Notes: a model not told the origin generated them from the sequence alone. 64,000 bases of DNA from Caballeronia sp. dw_276 (GCF_018449635.1 NZ_JAAVUV010000011.1:124001-188000), one strand, 5' to 3'; shown: positions 45,754 through 55,010, numbered from the stretch's first letter. Made by a program: numbers and translations.

Positions 45754-47331
45754 ATGCGAAAGAACCTGAAAAATATCGGCCTGATCGCCGCGGGCCTTGC
45801 TACCGGCGCATTTGCCACGCTGCAACTCTCCGCATCCGCCCAGCAAGCCGCCACCGCGCCTCTCCCGCTAGATCAACTGCGGTTGTTTGCCGAAGTCTTC
45901 GGGCAAATCAAGCATGAATACGTCGAACCGGTCGACGACAAAAAGCTCCTCACCGCCGCCATCAAAGGCATGGTGTCCAGCCTCGACCCGCATTCGTCGT
46001 ATCTCGACAAAACCGATTACGAAGAACTGCAGGAGCAGACCAAGGGTCGCTTTGCAGGGCTTGGTATTGAGATCTCGTCGGAAGACGGGTTGATCAAGGT
46101 GATTTCGCCTATCGAAGACACGCCGGCGTTCCGCGCCGGTATTCGTCCGGGCGATTTGATCACGCGCATCAACGACAAGCCGGTGCGCGGCATGACGCTC
46201 GACAACGCCGTGAAGCAAATGCGCGGCGAACCCGGTACCAAGGTCACGCTGACCATCTTCCGTAAGACCGACGACCGGACGTTCCCGATCACGGTTACGC
46301 GCGCGCTCATTCGCGTGCAAAGCGTGAAGATGAAGATTCCCACGCCCGGTTACGGCTATATCCGTATCACGAGCTTCCAGGAACGCACGGTGCCTGATCT
46401 CGCCGCGAAGCTGCAGGACCTCGCCCGTCAGCAGCCGGACCTTAAGGGTCTCGTGCTCGACCTGCGCAACAACGGCGGTGGTTTGCTGCAGAGCGCTGTC
46501 GGCGTGGCCGGCGCGTTCCTGCCGGACAACGCCGTTGTGGTCTCGACCAACGGTCAGATCGCGGACGCGAAGCAAACTTTCCGCGATACCTACGACAACT
46601 ATCGCCTGCCGTCATTCGACACTGATCCCTTGAAGAACTTGCCGGAAATCTTCAAGAAGGTGCCAATGGTCGTGCTGACCAACGCTTACTCGGCGTCGGC
46701 ATCGGAGATCGTCGCGGGCGCGCTGCAGGATCACCATCGCGCGTTGATCGTGGGCAAGACCACGTTTGGCAAGGGTTCCGTGCAAACCGTCCGGCCAATG
46801 ACCGCAGACACCGCGCTGCGCCTGACGACTGCGTACTACTACACGCCAAGCGGCAAGTCGATTCAGAATAAGGGCATCCGTCCTGACGTTCCGGTCGACC
46901 AATATGCTGAAGGCGATCCGGACGACGCACTCGTGACGCGCGAAGTGGATTATTCGAACCACTTGGCGAACACACAGGATCCTAACGAGAAGAAGGAACA
47001 GGAAGCTCGTGAAGCCGACCGGCTTGAACAACTGCGTATTCTTGAAGAGCAGAACGACAAGAAGACGCCGGAGCAGCGCCGGAAAGATCGTGAGAGGAAG
47101 CCTGTCGAATTCGGCAGCGCGGACGACTTCATGCTCAGCCAGGGCCTGAACAAGCTGGAAGGCAAGCCGGTTCAGGAATCGAAGTCGTACTCCGAGCGCA
47201 AGCTCGCGCAGGACAAGCCGACACCGTCGGCATCGGCTCCGATCGTTGTGAAGCCTGCCCTGCCGGCTACGCCCGGGTCGGACACTGCTGCGCCTGCTTC
47301 GGCACCGGTGCCGGCATCGGCTACGCAATAA
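45754..47331 (+). CDS. ctpA: C-terminal processing protease, S41 family
   Basis: Periplasmic serine protease that trims C-termini and cell-wall enzymes. 525 residues from ATG 45754. It has an N-terminal signal/anchor (about 1-28), a helical part, a PDZ domain (about 95-175, GLGIEISSEDG...), and a protease core with the catalytic dyad Ser315 (NAYSASASE) and Lys340 (FGKGSVQ). The last ~120 residues are charged and then Ser/Ala/Pro-rich. It follows gpmA as in other Burkholderiales. Confidence 0.94.
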   Translation: MRKNLKNIGLIAAGLATGAFATLQLSASAQQAATAPLPLDQLRLFAEVFGQIKHEYVEPVDDKKLLTAAIKGMVSSLDPHSSYLDKTDYEELQEQTKGRFAGLGIEISSEDGLIKVISPIEDTPAFRAGIRPGDLITRINDKPVRGMTLDNAVKQMRGEPGTKVTLTIFRKTDDRTFPITVTRALIRVQSVKMKIPTPGYGYIRITSFQERTVPDLAAKLQDLARQQPDLKGLVLDLRNNGGGLLQSAVGVAGAFLPDNAVVVSTNGQIADAKQTFRDTYDNYRLPSFDTDPLKNLPEIFKKVPMVVLTNAYSASASEIVAGALQDHHRALIVGKTTFGKGSVQTVRPMTADTALRLTTAYYYTPSGKSIQNKGIRPDVPVDQYAEGDPDDALVTREVDYSNHLANTQDPNEKKEQEAREADRLEQLRILEEQNDKKTPEQRRKDRERKPVEFGSADDFMLSQGLNKLEGKPVQESKSYSERKLAQDKPTPSASAPIVVKPALPATPGSDTAAPASAPVPASATQ

Positions 47332-47352
47332 GTTTGTTGTCCCGGTAGGTCA

Positions 47353-47380
47353 AACGCCGCCCCACCTGGGCGGCGTTTTC
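47353..47380 (+). terminator. Intrinsic terminator after ctpA
   Basis: AACGCCGCCC (47353-47362) and GGGCGGCGTT (47368-47377) form a perfect 10-bp stem with a 5-base loop and a TTTT tail. Confidence 0.9.
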
Positions 47381-47466
47381 GTTTCTGCTTTCATGACTTT
47401 CCGGCCTCGCGCTTAAAATAGACGCTTCCTGACCGCCACGCCGGTCAATGCCTACACGAGCGCTCG

Positions 47467-48225
47467 ATGAACGACGACCAGCTTCTCCGCTACTCACGCC
47501 ACATTCTCGTCGATGAAATCGGCATCGAGGCGCAACAGCGCTTTCTGGAGGCGCACGTGATGATCATCGGCGCGGGCGGGCTTGGTGCTCCGGCGGCGAT
47601 GTATTTGGCGGCGGCCGGTATCGGTGAAATCACGCTGGTCGATGCCGATACAGTCGATCTGACCAATCTTCAGCGCCAGATCGTCCATTTCACCGCGTCC
47701 GTGGGCGAAGCCAAGGTGGACTCGGCGCAGAAGACGCTTGCCGCGCTCAACCCCGATGTCAAACTGAACACGGTCGCCACGCGCGCCGACTCGCAATGGC
47801 TGAGCGACAACGTCCCGCACGCGAGTGTCGTACTGGATTGCACCGATAACTTCGTCACCCGTCACGCCATCAATGCAGCGTGTTTCGCGCACGGCGTGCC
47901 GCTGGTCTCGGGGGCGGCGCTTCGCTTCGATGGCCAGATCAGTACATTCGACTTTCGCTCGGCCGAATCGCCTTGCTACGCCTGCGTGTTCCCGCCAGAC
48001 GACGCGTTCGAGGAGGTCGCGTGCTCGACCATGGGCGTCTTCTCGCCGACAGTTGGGATCATCGGCACGATGCAGGCGGCCGAGGCGCTGCGCCTGATTG
48101 GCGGTTTCGGGACAACATTGCAAGGACGCCTGATGATGCTCGACTCGCTGCGCATGGAGTGGAACACGATGCGCATTGCACGGCAGACAGATTGTCCGGT
48201 CTGTGCAAGCGGAAGAGGCGCCTGA
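47467..48225 (+). CDS. moeB: MoeB/ThiF/HesA-family adenylyltransferase
   Basis: E1-like enzyme that adenylates the C-terminus of a ubiquitin-like sulphur carrier (MoaD or ThiS). The 252-residue protein begins with RYSRHILVDEIG, has the nucleotide motif GAGGLGAP (about 36-43) and DAD...TNLQRQ, CTDN, and two zinc CxxC pairs (CYAC and CPVC). Neither MoaD nor ThiS is adjacent, so MoeB and ThiF roles cannot be separated. Confidence 0.9.
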   Translation: MNDDQLLRYSRHILVDEIGIEAQQRFLEAHVMIIGAGGLGAPAAMYLAAAGIGEITLVDADTVDLTNLQRQIVHFTASVGEAKVDSAQKTLAALNPDVKLNTVATRADSQWLSDNVPHASVVLDCTDNFVTRHAINAACFAHGVPLVSGAALRFDGQISTFDFRSAESPCYACVFPPDDAFEEVACSTMGVFSPTVGIIGTMQAAEALRLIGGFGTTLQGRLMMLDSLRMEWNTMRIARQTDCPVCASGRGA

Positions 48226-48275
48226 TTTAAAAGCCACTGTCTCGATTAAGAGTTATCCAGTTCAGTTGAGTGGGT

Positions 48276-48303
48276 AACGGGTCTATGCTTTGCGCCCGTT
48301 TTT
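48276..48303 (+). terminator. Weak terminator after the MoeB-like gene
   Basis: AACGGG (48276-48281) and CCCGTT (48295-48300) with TTTTT following. It sits directly ahead of the first heptosyltransferase gene, so it may separate the two transcription units. Confidence 0.5.
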
Positions 48304-48318
48304 ATCGAGAACACGTAG

Positions 48319-49545
48319 GTGAGCGAAGACACGAGATCAAGCAACCGCGGCAGGCCCGAAATGGACGAAGGACCTTCGATCCCGGTATTTAGCGCCCCGG
48401 AAGGTATTCTTTTCGATTTCAACTATGGCTGTCGTGTGCAGGTTCCTGTCAGCGGTTGGCGCGTCAAGATGATCGACCTGGACACGTTCAATATCCTGCT
48501 GAACGAACGGGTGGAAGCTGACGTTGTTATCGCGAGCAAGCGCAAGTACTACGTGCGCTTTCTTCTCGAAGTATTTGACGGTGACAGACTCGTTTTTTCG
48601 CACGCCTTCGATGCAACCGGCAAGCGCGTCCTGCTACGAATGGAACCGTGGGCACTAGGCGACTCATTAGCATGGATTCCAGTGATCGATGCATTCAGAA
48701 AACAGCACGATTGCGAGCTTTACCTGCCAATGGACGAAGACTTGCAGTCGCTTTTTCGGGCTGGCTATCCACGACTCCATTTCGCGACCGAGGAACAACT
48801 CGCGACTCGACCCGGTTCGTATTACGCAACTTACTATTGTGGCCTGACCTACCCATTCTCCGAGCGAGACCATCAACCTTCCGATCCACGCGTCAGCAGC
48901 CTTCAGGATACCGTCGCATATTTGCTTGGCGTTCCACGCGAGGAGCGCAGACCTGATGTGATTGTTGCCGACACAGCGCGCGTCATCGCCGAGAAGTATG
49001 TGTGTATCGCAACGCAAGCAACGGCACAGCATAAGTACTGGAATAACCCGGACGGTTGGCCAGCGCTCATTAATTATTTGCGGGCGCTTGGTTACCGTGT
49101 GTTGTGCATTGATCGCTATTGGAGGTTTGGCAACGATTCTCACGTCAATTACATGCCGGCCGAAGCGGAGGATTTCACCGGCAATCACACGTTGCAGCAG
49201 CGCGCCAGTCTTTTGCGGCATGCGGAGTTTTTCATTGGCCTGTCCAGCGGATTATCGTGGCTCGCATGGGCCGTAGGCGTCCCGGTAGTCATGATCAGCG
49301 GTTTCTCTCATCCTTCGAATGAGTTCCATACGCCGTATCGCGTGATCAACTTTCACGCCTGCAATAGCTGCCTCAACGACACCGCCGTACAAATCTACGC
49401 CGATGTATTCGTTCAATGCCCGCGCCGGGAGAACAACCCACAACCGTTTCAATGCACTGCATCGATCACACCGCAGTTTGTGATGCGTGTCGTTGACCGG
49501 CTGATTCGTGACCAACGTCAGGCGTCAACCGCGTCTCAAATTTAA
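48319..49545 (+). CDS. Autotransporter O-heptosyltransferase, TibC/Aah type (copy 1)
   Basis: A 408-residue cytoplasmic enzyme expected to transfer heptose to serines of autotransporter adhesins. Start GTG 48319. It carries the family's N-terminal FDFNYGC region, LGDSLAW with Asp115 (equivalent in position to the catalytic Asp of TibC), and a C-terminal GT-B-like half. The four cysteines of the iron finger are present: Cys348, Cys351 (CNSC), Cys367 and Cys379. A close paralogue follows 74 bases downstream. No autotransporter or heptose-synthesis gene is in the window. G+C looks slightly lower than in the second copy. Confidence 0.88.
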   Translation: MSEDTRSSNRGRPEMDEGPSIPVFSAPEGILFDFNYGCRVQVPVSGWRVKMIDLDTFNILLNERVEADVVIASKRKYYVRFLLEVFDGDRLVFSHAFDATGKRVLLRMEPWALGDSLAWIPVIDAFRKQHDCELYLPMDEDLQSLFRAGYPRLHFATEEQLATRPGSYYATYYCGLTYPFSERDHQPSDPRVSSLQDTVAYLLGVPREERRPDVIVADTARVIAEKYVCIATQATAQHKYWNNPDGWPALINYLRALGYRVLCIDRYWRFGNDSHVNYMPAEAEDFTGNHTLQQRASLLRHAEFFIGLSSGLSWLAWAVGVPVVMISGFSHPSNEFHTPYRVINFHACNSCLNDTAVQIYADVFVQCPRRENNPQPFQCTASITPQFVMRVVDRLIRDQRQASTASQI

Positions 49546-49619
49546 GACTTCTCCAATTTTGCTGAGCGTTCGGCCGCTTTATCGTGGGCGCTGAACTTTA
49601 AAAGCGATTGGAGCAACAC

Positions 49620-50846
49620 GTGAGCGAGACAGTAAACCGAAGCACGCAGCGCGGCCGGACCGAAACCGAATTTGCACATCCTGGCCCATTGGCATTGAAC
49701 GGAGCCGAAGGAATCCGTTTCGATTTCAACTATGGATGCCGCGTGCAAGTGCCGGTGGATGGCTGGCGCGTTCGCATGACGGACCTCGATACGTTCAACG
49801 TGCTGCTGGACGAAGCTGTTGAAGCCAACACGGTGGTCACGAGTCGGCGCAAGTACTTCGTGCGCTTTCTGCTCGAAGTGTTCGACGGCCAGCGCCTCGT
49901 GTTCTCCCATGCCTTCAATGCAGCGAACAAGAAAGTTGCGCTACGCATGGCGCCGCTCGCGCTTGGTGATTCGCTGGCGTGGATGCCAATCATCGACGCG
50001 TTCCGCGAGCAGCACAATTGCGAACTCCACATGCCGCTGGCGGCGCATCTGCAGCCGCTTTTCCGCGAGGGTTATCCGCATCTGCATATCGAGACCGAGG
50101 CCGAACTCAATGGCCAGGCCGATACATTCTATGCAACGTACTACATCGGTTTGTTGAAACCGTTCTCGGAACGCGATCATCAACCCACCGATCCACGCGT
50201 GAGCAACATGCAGGACATGATTGCCTACCTGCTCGGTGTGCCTTGCGCGGAACGCCGCCCGAACGTTGTCATCGCCGATAAAACCCGCGCGATCAAGGAC
50301 CGCTATGTTTGCATCGCGACGCAATCGACCGCGCAATGCAAGTACTGGAACAATCCACGCGGCTGGTCAACGTTGATTGCGCATTTGAAAACGCTCGGTT
50401 ACCGCGTGCTGTGCATCGATAAAGAAAAGGCCTACGGCAACGCCGAATACACGAACACGATGCCCGAAGGCGCCGAGGATTTCACCGGCAACCGGCCGCT
50501 GCAGGAGCGCCTGAGCCTTCTGCTTCACGCGGATTTTTTTATTGGATTAGGAAGCGGCTTGTCGTGGCTCGCGTGGGCCGCCGGAACGCCCGTCGTTATG
50601 ATCAGCGGGTTCTCGCATCCATCGACTGAATTTCGCACGCCGTATCGCGTAATCAACTTTCACGGCTGCAATAGCTGCTTCAACGACACGACCGCCGAGT
50701 TCGAAGCATCGGACTTCGCGTGGTGTCCGCGCCGGTCCGACCCGGCGCAGCGCTTCCAGTGCACGGCGATCATCACGCCGGAATTCGTGATGCGCGTCGT
50801 CGATAACCTGATCGCCGACCGGAAGCTGCTTGCTCAAGCCTTCTGA
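49620..50846 (+). CDS. Autotransporter O-heptosyltransferase, TibC/Aah type (copy 2)
   Basis: Also 408 residues from GTG 49620, with GGAG seven bases ahead; a TTG at 49608 is unlikely. It aligns with the first copy along its whole length without visible gaps, well over half the positions being identical by eye. LGDSLAW (Asp117) and the iron-finger cysteines (about 350, 353, 369 and 381) are kept. The stop codon overlaps that of the convergent ptsI by 13 bases. The pair may glycosylate different adhesins or act as a hetero-oligomer; that is inference. Confidence 0.88.
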   Translation: MSETVNRSTQRGRTETEFAHPGPLALNGAEGIRFDFNYGCRVQVPVDGWRVRMTDLDTFNVLLDEAVEANTVVTSRRKYFVRFLLEVFDGQRLVFSHAFNAANKKVALRMAPLALGDSLAWMPIIDAFREQHNCELHMPLAAHLQPLFREGYPHLHIETEAELNGQADTFYATYYIGLLKPFSERDHQPTDPRVSNMQDMIAYLLGVPCAERRPNVVIADKTRAIKDRYVCIATQSTAQCKYWNNPRGWSTLIAHLKTLGYRVLCIDKEKAYGNAEYTNTMPEGAEDFTGNRPLQERLSLLLHADFFIGLGSGLSWLAWAAGTPVVMISGFSHPSTEFRTPYRVINFHGCNSCFNDTTAEFEASDFAWCPRRSDPAQRFQCTAIITPEFVMRVVDNLIADRKLLAQAF

Positions 50847-52594
50847 AGCACCGCCAAGGCAGCGAGCAACTCTGCGGGTTCATAAGCTGCAAGCACGTCC
50901 GCGACGGGCTTGTGCAAGGCCTTCAAATCAGCGCGCAAAATCTCCTGCTTCACGACCAGCAACTGGCTTGGGTGCATCGAGAACTCGGTCAGTCCCATGC
51001 CGAGAAGCAGGCGTGTCACGCTCGGGTCGCCGGCCATCTCGCCACATACCGAAACCGGCACCCCCGCCGCCTTCGCCTCGCGCAATGTGAACGCAATCAG
51101 GTGCAGCACTGCGGGATGCAGCGGGTCGTAAAGATGCGCGACCGCGTTATCGGCTCGATCGATGGCAAGCGTGTACTGGATCAAATCATTCGTGCCGATC
51201 GACAGAAAGTCGAGCCGCTTCAAGAACAGGCGCACCGCAATCGCCGCCGCCGGAATCTCGATCATCGCGCCGACCTGCACGTTGCGGTCGTAATCGATAC
51301 CCGCATCGTCGAGCTGACGTTTTGCTTCGTGAATCAGGTCGAGCGTCTGATCGATTTCCTGCGCGTGCGCGAGCATGGGGATCAGGATCTTCGCCCGGCC
51401 AAACGCCGATGCGCGCAAGATTGCCCGCAATTGCGTCATGAACATCTGCGGCTCGGACAAGCTCCAGCGGATCGCGCGCAAGCCCAGCGCCGGGTTTTGC
51501 GCGGTCTCGTAGCCGTCGCCGCCGCTCATCGATTCAAGCGGTTTGTCGGCGCCCACATCGATTGTCCGGATGGTCACCGGGCGGCCGTTCATCAGTTCGA
51601 TCGCCCGCTTGTACGCCTCGAATTGCTCTTCTTCTTCCGGCAGCTCGTCCTTGTGATTCATGAACAGGAATTCGCTGCGGAACAAGCCGACGCCCATCGC
51701 GCCGGCATCGAGCGCGGTCTTCGCGTCGTCGGGCAATTCGATGTTCGCGCACAAGTCGATCTTCGTGCCGTCGAGCGTCTGCGTGGGCGAGAACTTGAGG
51801 CGCTGCAGCTTGCGCTGCTCGAGCACCTTCTCGCTTTGCCGGTACGAATACTCTTCCAGCACGATCGGCGCGGGGTCCACGATCACAATGCCGTGATCGC
51901 CATCCACGATGATCAGGTCGTTCTGCCGGATCAGAGCGCTCGCCTGCTGCACGCCGACCGATGCCGGAATGCCCAGACTGCGCGCGACGATCGCCGTGTG
52001 CGATGTGCGCCCGCCCAGATCGGTGACAAAGCCCTTGAACGCCTGCGTCTTGAATTGCAGCATGTCGGCGGGCGCGATGTCATGCGCGACCACGATCATG
52101 TCGTTGTGACCATTGCTCGCGGCGCCATCGACCACGAGCGTCGCCGTGGACGGCGCGCCGGCGAGCGCCTTCAACACGCGCTCGACCACTTGCTGGATAT
52201 CGGCCTTGCGCTCGCGCAAATATTCGTCTTCGATATCGTCGAAATGGCGGCTCAGGATTTCGAGTTGCTCGGTCAGCGCCCACTCCACGTTGTATCGGCG
52301 GGTACGCACGAGATCGATGGTTTCATGAACGAGCATGGCGTCGTTCAGGATCATCGAATGGACGTTGATGAACGCGCCCATTTCACTGGGAGCGTCGGCG
52401 GCAAGATCTTCACGCAGCGCGTCTAGCTCTGCGTGGACCTGCGCCTGGGCTGCGTGAAAGCGTTCGATTTCACCGTCGATACGATCTGGCTCGACCAGAT
52501 AATGATCGACATCGAGCGCGGCGGCCGCGATCAGATAAGCACGGCCAATGGCAATGCCGCGGGAGACTGGAATTCCATGCAGCGTGAACGACAC
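50834..52594 (-). CDS. ptsI: PTS enzyme I (phosphoenolpyruvate-protein phosphotransferase)
   Basis: First component of the general PTS relay: takes phosphate from PEP and passes it to HPr. Start GTG 52594 with GAGAGG ahead; 586 residues. The phosphohistidine is His199 in LGGRTSHTAIVAR, and the PEP-binding barrel has the LFRSEFLFM and FLSIGTNDLIQYTLA segments and the active-site cysteine in VSVCGEMAGD. It lies 193 bases after ptsH, with a strong terminator in between. This EI is separate from the EIIA-HPr-EI fusion at 22.5-25 kb. Confidence 0.96.
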   Translation of the reverse strand: MSFTLHGIPVSRGIAIGRAYLIAAAALDVDHYLVEPDRIDGEIERFHAAQAQVHAELDALREDLAADAPSEMGAFINVHSMILNDAMLVHETIDLVRTRRYNVEWALTEQLEILSRHFDDIEDEYLRERKADIQQVVERVLKALAGAPSTATLVVDGAASNGHNDMIVVAHDIAPADMLQFKTQAFKGFVTDLGGRTSHTAIVARSLGIPASVGVQQASALIRQNDLIIVDGDHGIVIVDPAPIVLEEYSYRQSEKVLEQRKLQRLKFSPTQTLDGTKIDLCANIELPDDAKTALDAGAMGVGLFRSEFLFMNHKDELPEEEEQFEAYKRAIELMNGRPVTIRTIDVGADKPLESMSGGDGYETAQNPALGLRAIRWSLSEPQMFMTQLRAILRASAFGRAKILIPMLAHAQEIDQTLDLIHEAKRQLDDAGIDYDRNVQVGAMIEIPAAAIAVRLFLKRLDFLSIGTNDLIQYTLAIDRADNAVAHLYDPLHPAVLHLIAFTLREAKAAGVPVSVCGEMAGDPSVTRLLLGMGLTEFSMHPSQLLVVKQEILRADLKALHKPVADVLAAYEPAELLAALAVLQKA

Positions 52595-52684
52595 GCGCAC
52601 CTCTCTGGTTATGGTGGATCGCGGTTGGTCGCATCCCGGCTGCTGATACTCCAAACACGGCCCGGCAATGCGATTGCGCGCCTC

Positions 52685-52690
52685 ATTATA
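52685..52690 (-). promoter_or_regulatory. Possible -10 element of a ptsI promoter
   Basis: TATAAT on the minus strand, about 90 bases ahead of ptsI and after the ptsH terminator. No good -35 accompanies it, so the call is tentative. Confidence 0.35.
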
Positions 52691-52733
52691 AATTCGAACG
52701 CGGTCCCTCACCGTTTGCGCTGCAGCAACGCAT

Positions 52734-52758
52734 AAAAAAAGCCGCGTACGAACGCGGC
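52734..52758 (-). terminator. Intrinsic terminator between ptsH and ptsI
   Basis: GCCGCGT (52741-52747) and ACGCGGC (52752-52758) form a 7-bp stem with a 4-base loop, followed on the minus strand by seven T (A-run 52734-52740). It is 28 bases after the ptsH stop codon and upstream of ptsI. Confidence 0.92.
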
Positions 52759-52786
52759 TCTCTTCAAAATATTCACGACGGCAAGG

Positions 52787-53056
52787 TCATTGTCCTTCGC
52801 CGAATTTGTCGGCGATCAAGGCGAGGATGGCCTTCATGGCTTCGGCTTCGTCTGCGCCTTCGGTCTCGATGGTCACCGTACTGCCAATACCCGCTGCCAG
52901 CATCATCACGCCCATGATGCTTTTTGCGTTGATCCGGCGGCCGTTGCGGCTCATCCAGATCTCGCATTGAAAACTGCCTGCCAGTTGTGTGAGCTTCGCT
53001 GATGCACGTGCGTGCAGGCCCAGCTTGTTCACAATCGTTGTTTCTTGTTGCAGCAT
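52787..53056 (-). CDS. ptsH: Phosphocarrier protein HPr
   Basis: 89-residue relay protein. The active histidine is His15 (LGLHARAS), and Ser46 (AKSIMGV), the HPr-kinase regulatory site in bacteria that have HprK, is conserved. It lies between the EIIA-Man gene (51-base gap) and a terminator. Confidence 0.97.
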   Translation of the reverse strand: MLQQETTIVNKLGLHARASAKLTQLAGSFQCEIWMSRNGRRINAKSIMGVMMLAAGIGSTVTIETEGADEAEAMKAILALIADKFGEGQ

Positions 53057-53107
53057 GATGCTCCGGGCGCTAGGTGAAAAGGGCTGACTCGTGCAAGTAC
53101 TATGTTT

Positions 53108-53602
53108 TTAATGACTGACTACTTTCTCGGGTTCGCTGGCTGCCGCAGCCGTTTTTACCGCACAGCTCGCCGCCGCAGCGGCAGCAGCGCTGGCCATGGC
53201 GCAAGGATTGGCAGGCGTCGACGCATCCAGTTCCTGAATGCCCTTCGACCCACCCTGCAGCGACTTTTCAGCAAGCGTTTCGAGCGGCGTGGTCCGGTAA
53301 CACACGGCGCGCACGAGCATGGGCAGGTTGACGCCGGCCAGAACGCGGACCGTATCGCTTGCCAGGCTCTGCGCAATATTCGCAGGCGTTGCACCGAAAA
53401 CGTCAGTGAGAACGACGGCGCCGTTCTCTTCCTTCAGACGATCGATTTCGGAGCGTGCGAACGCACGGACCTCGACGGGATCGCAATCCGGCATCACATC
53501 GATTACGCCGATGCGCGCGGGCAAACCGCCGTAGATGTGGGAAATACACTCACGTAGCGCCGAAGCGAAAGGTGCGTGAGCAATGATCAGAATGCCAGCC
53601 AT
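53108..53602 (-). CDS. ptsA: PTS EIIA component, mannose/fructose type
   Basis: A 164-residue protein from ATG 53602. The EIIA-Man fold has its phosphohistidine His9 in GILIIAHAPFAS and the conserved VLTDVFGATPANIA segment. The last 30 residues are an Ala/Ser-rich tail not needed for the fold. No EIIB or EIIC is nearby, so it probably serves a regulatory PTS with HPr and EI, as in other betaproteobacteria, rather than sugar transport. Confidence 0.9.
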   Translation of the reverse strand: MAGILIIAHAPFASALRECISHIYGGLPARIGVIDVMPDCDPVEVRAFARSEIDRLKEENGAVVLTDVFGATPANIAQSLASDTVRVLAGVNLPMLVRAVCYRTTPLETLAEKSLQGGSKGIQELDASTPANPCAMASAAAAAAASCAVKTAAAASEPEKVVSH

Positions 53603-53902
53603 ATCAGAGTGTGCTGCCCCAAAACGACGAGATACGTCGGAAATCGTGGGAACCTGCTTTATATGCGTGCGCTCAAAAACACGCCCGCAAACATCGATCC
53701 GGATGCGAAAACGCCAATAAACCGCATATTGCAAGCTTAGTCGGATTTCGCACGTCTTGCGCAACGCAATATGAAACACGTTGCGGCAAGTTCTCACTTT
53801 CAGTTTCGGGGCCGGATCGCGCCACGAAACGAATCTCATGAGTGGCAGATTGTAGCAGTCCGGACGGATTCAACAGCCCGGTTGCAACTCCGAACGGCGC
53901 CT
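53603..53902. other. Intergenic region upstream of ptsA
   Basis: 300 bases with no convincing gene between the gshB stop and the ptsA start (both minus strand). A possible -10 (ATATAAAG on the minus strand near 53660) has no clear -35. I see no terminator for gshB other than weak structures. Confidence 0.35.
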
Positions 53903-54862
53903 CTAATTTCCGGCCGCGCGCTCCAGTGCATCGATAAACATGCCCGCCACATCAAAACCGGTCTGATCCATGATTTCGCGGAAGCATGTGGGGCTCGTCA
54001 CGTTCACTTCGGTCAGATAGTCCCCGATGGCATCGAGTCCAACGAGCAACAAACCGCGATCGAAAAGCGTCTGCCCAAGCGTTTCCGCGATCTTGCGATC
54101 GTTTTCCGTAAGCGGCTGTGCGCGTCCCAAGCCACCGGCAGCCAGATTGCCGCGTACTTCGTTGCCCTGCGGAATTCGCGCGAGCGAATACGGCACCGGC
54201 TGGCCGCCGATGATCAAGATGCGTTTGTCGCCATCGGCGATTTGCGGGATGAACTTTTGCGCCATGACGCTGCGCGCGCCGTTGTCGCTCAGCATTTCCA
54301 CGATCGTGCCCAGGTTCATGCCATCGGCCTTCACGCGGAACACACCCATGCCGCCCATGCCGTCGAGCGGCTTCAGGATCACATCGCCATGTTCTGCGTG
54401 GAATGCGCGGAGACGGCCGGCGTCGCGAGTCACCAGCGTCGGCACGACGAATTGCGGCCATTCGCCGATCGCCAGTTTTTCCGAGTGATCGCGGATCGCT
54501 TGCGGCTTGTTGAAGATGCGCGCGCCCGTGCGCTCGGCCAGTTCGAGCAGCCATGTGGACGTCACATATTCCATGTCGAACGGCGGGTCTTTGCGCATCA
54601 GGACGGCATCGAATTGCTTCAGGTCGCGCAGTTCAGGCGTTTCAGCCGCATACCAGGGCGAGCGTGCCGAATCGGCCACGTCGCCGACGATGGACACGCG
54701 CTGCACCAGCCCCTCGACCTTGCCCGACACCCATGCCAGGTGCTGCGGCTCGCACGCGTAAAGCGTGTGTCCGCGGCGTGCAGCTTCGGCCATCATCGCG
54801 TAGGTCGTGTCTTTGTAGATCTTGAAGTGATCGAGCGGATCAGCGATAAAAAGGATGTCCAT
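53903..54862 (-). CDS. gshB: Glutathione synthetase
   Basis: ATP-grasp enzyme joining gamma-glutamylcysteine and glycine. The 319-residue protein begins MDILFIADPLDHF, has RKDPPFDMEYV near residue 89, the ATP-grasp VLKPLDGMGGMGVF segment, and EVNVTSPTCFRE near the C-terminus. It follows gshA by about 150 bases on the same strand. Confidence 0.97.
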   Translation of the reverse strand: MDILFIADPLDHFKIYKDTTYAMMAEAARRGHTLYACEPQHLAWVSGKVEGLVQRVSIVGDVADSARSPWYAAETPELRDLKQFDAVLMRKDPPFDMEYVTSTWLLELAERTGARIFNKPQAIRDHSEKLAIGEWPQFVVPTLVTRDAGRLRAFHAEHGDVILKPLDGMGGMGVFRVKADGMNLGTIVEMLSDNGARSVMAQKFIPQIADGDKRILIIGGQPVPYSLARIPQGNEVRGNLAAGGLGRAQPLTENDRKIAETLGQTLFDRGLLLVGLDAIGDYLTEVNVTSPTCFREIMDQTGFDVAGMFIDALERAAGN

Positions 54863-54966
54863 AAGCGTCCAGAACGGCCGTTCGGCCTTGGTTTATTCGA
54901 TATAAAGCGCAGCGACCTGCAACAGGCGATTTTTAACACGTTGCGTGCGTTCGCGCCTGACGTGCA

Positions 54967-54992
54967 AACGGCCGCAACTTCGTGCGGCCGTT
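54967..54992 (-). terminator. Hairpin between gshA and gshB
   Basis: AACGGCCGC (54967-54975) and GCGGCCGTT (54984-54992) form a perfect 9-bp stem 19 bases after gshA. No proper T-run follows, so it is a partial terminator or processing signal at best. Confidence 0.5.
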
Positions 54993-55010
54993 GTCTTCCA
55001 GATTCAAAGC

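Noticed and set aside
50912-52426. 504-codon open frame on the plus strand opposite ptsI
   Set aside because: Reverse-frame shadow of ptsI.
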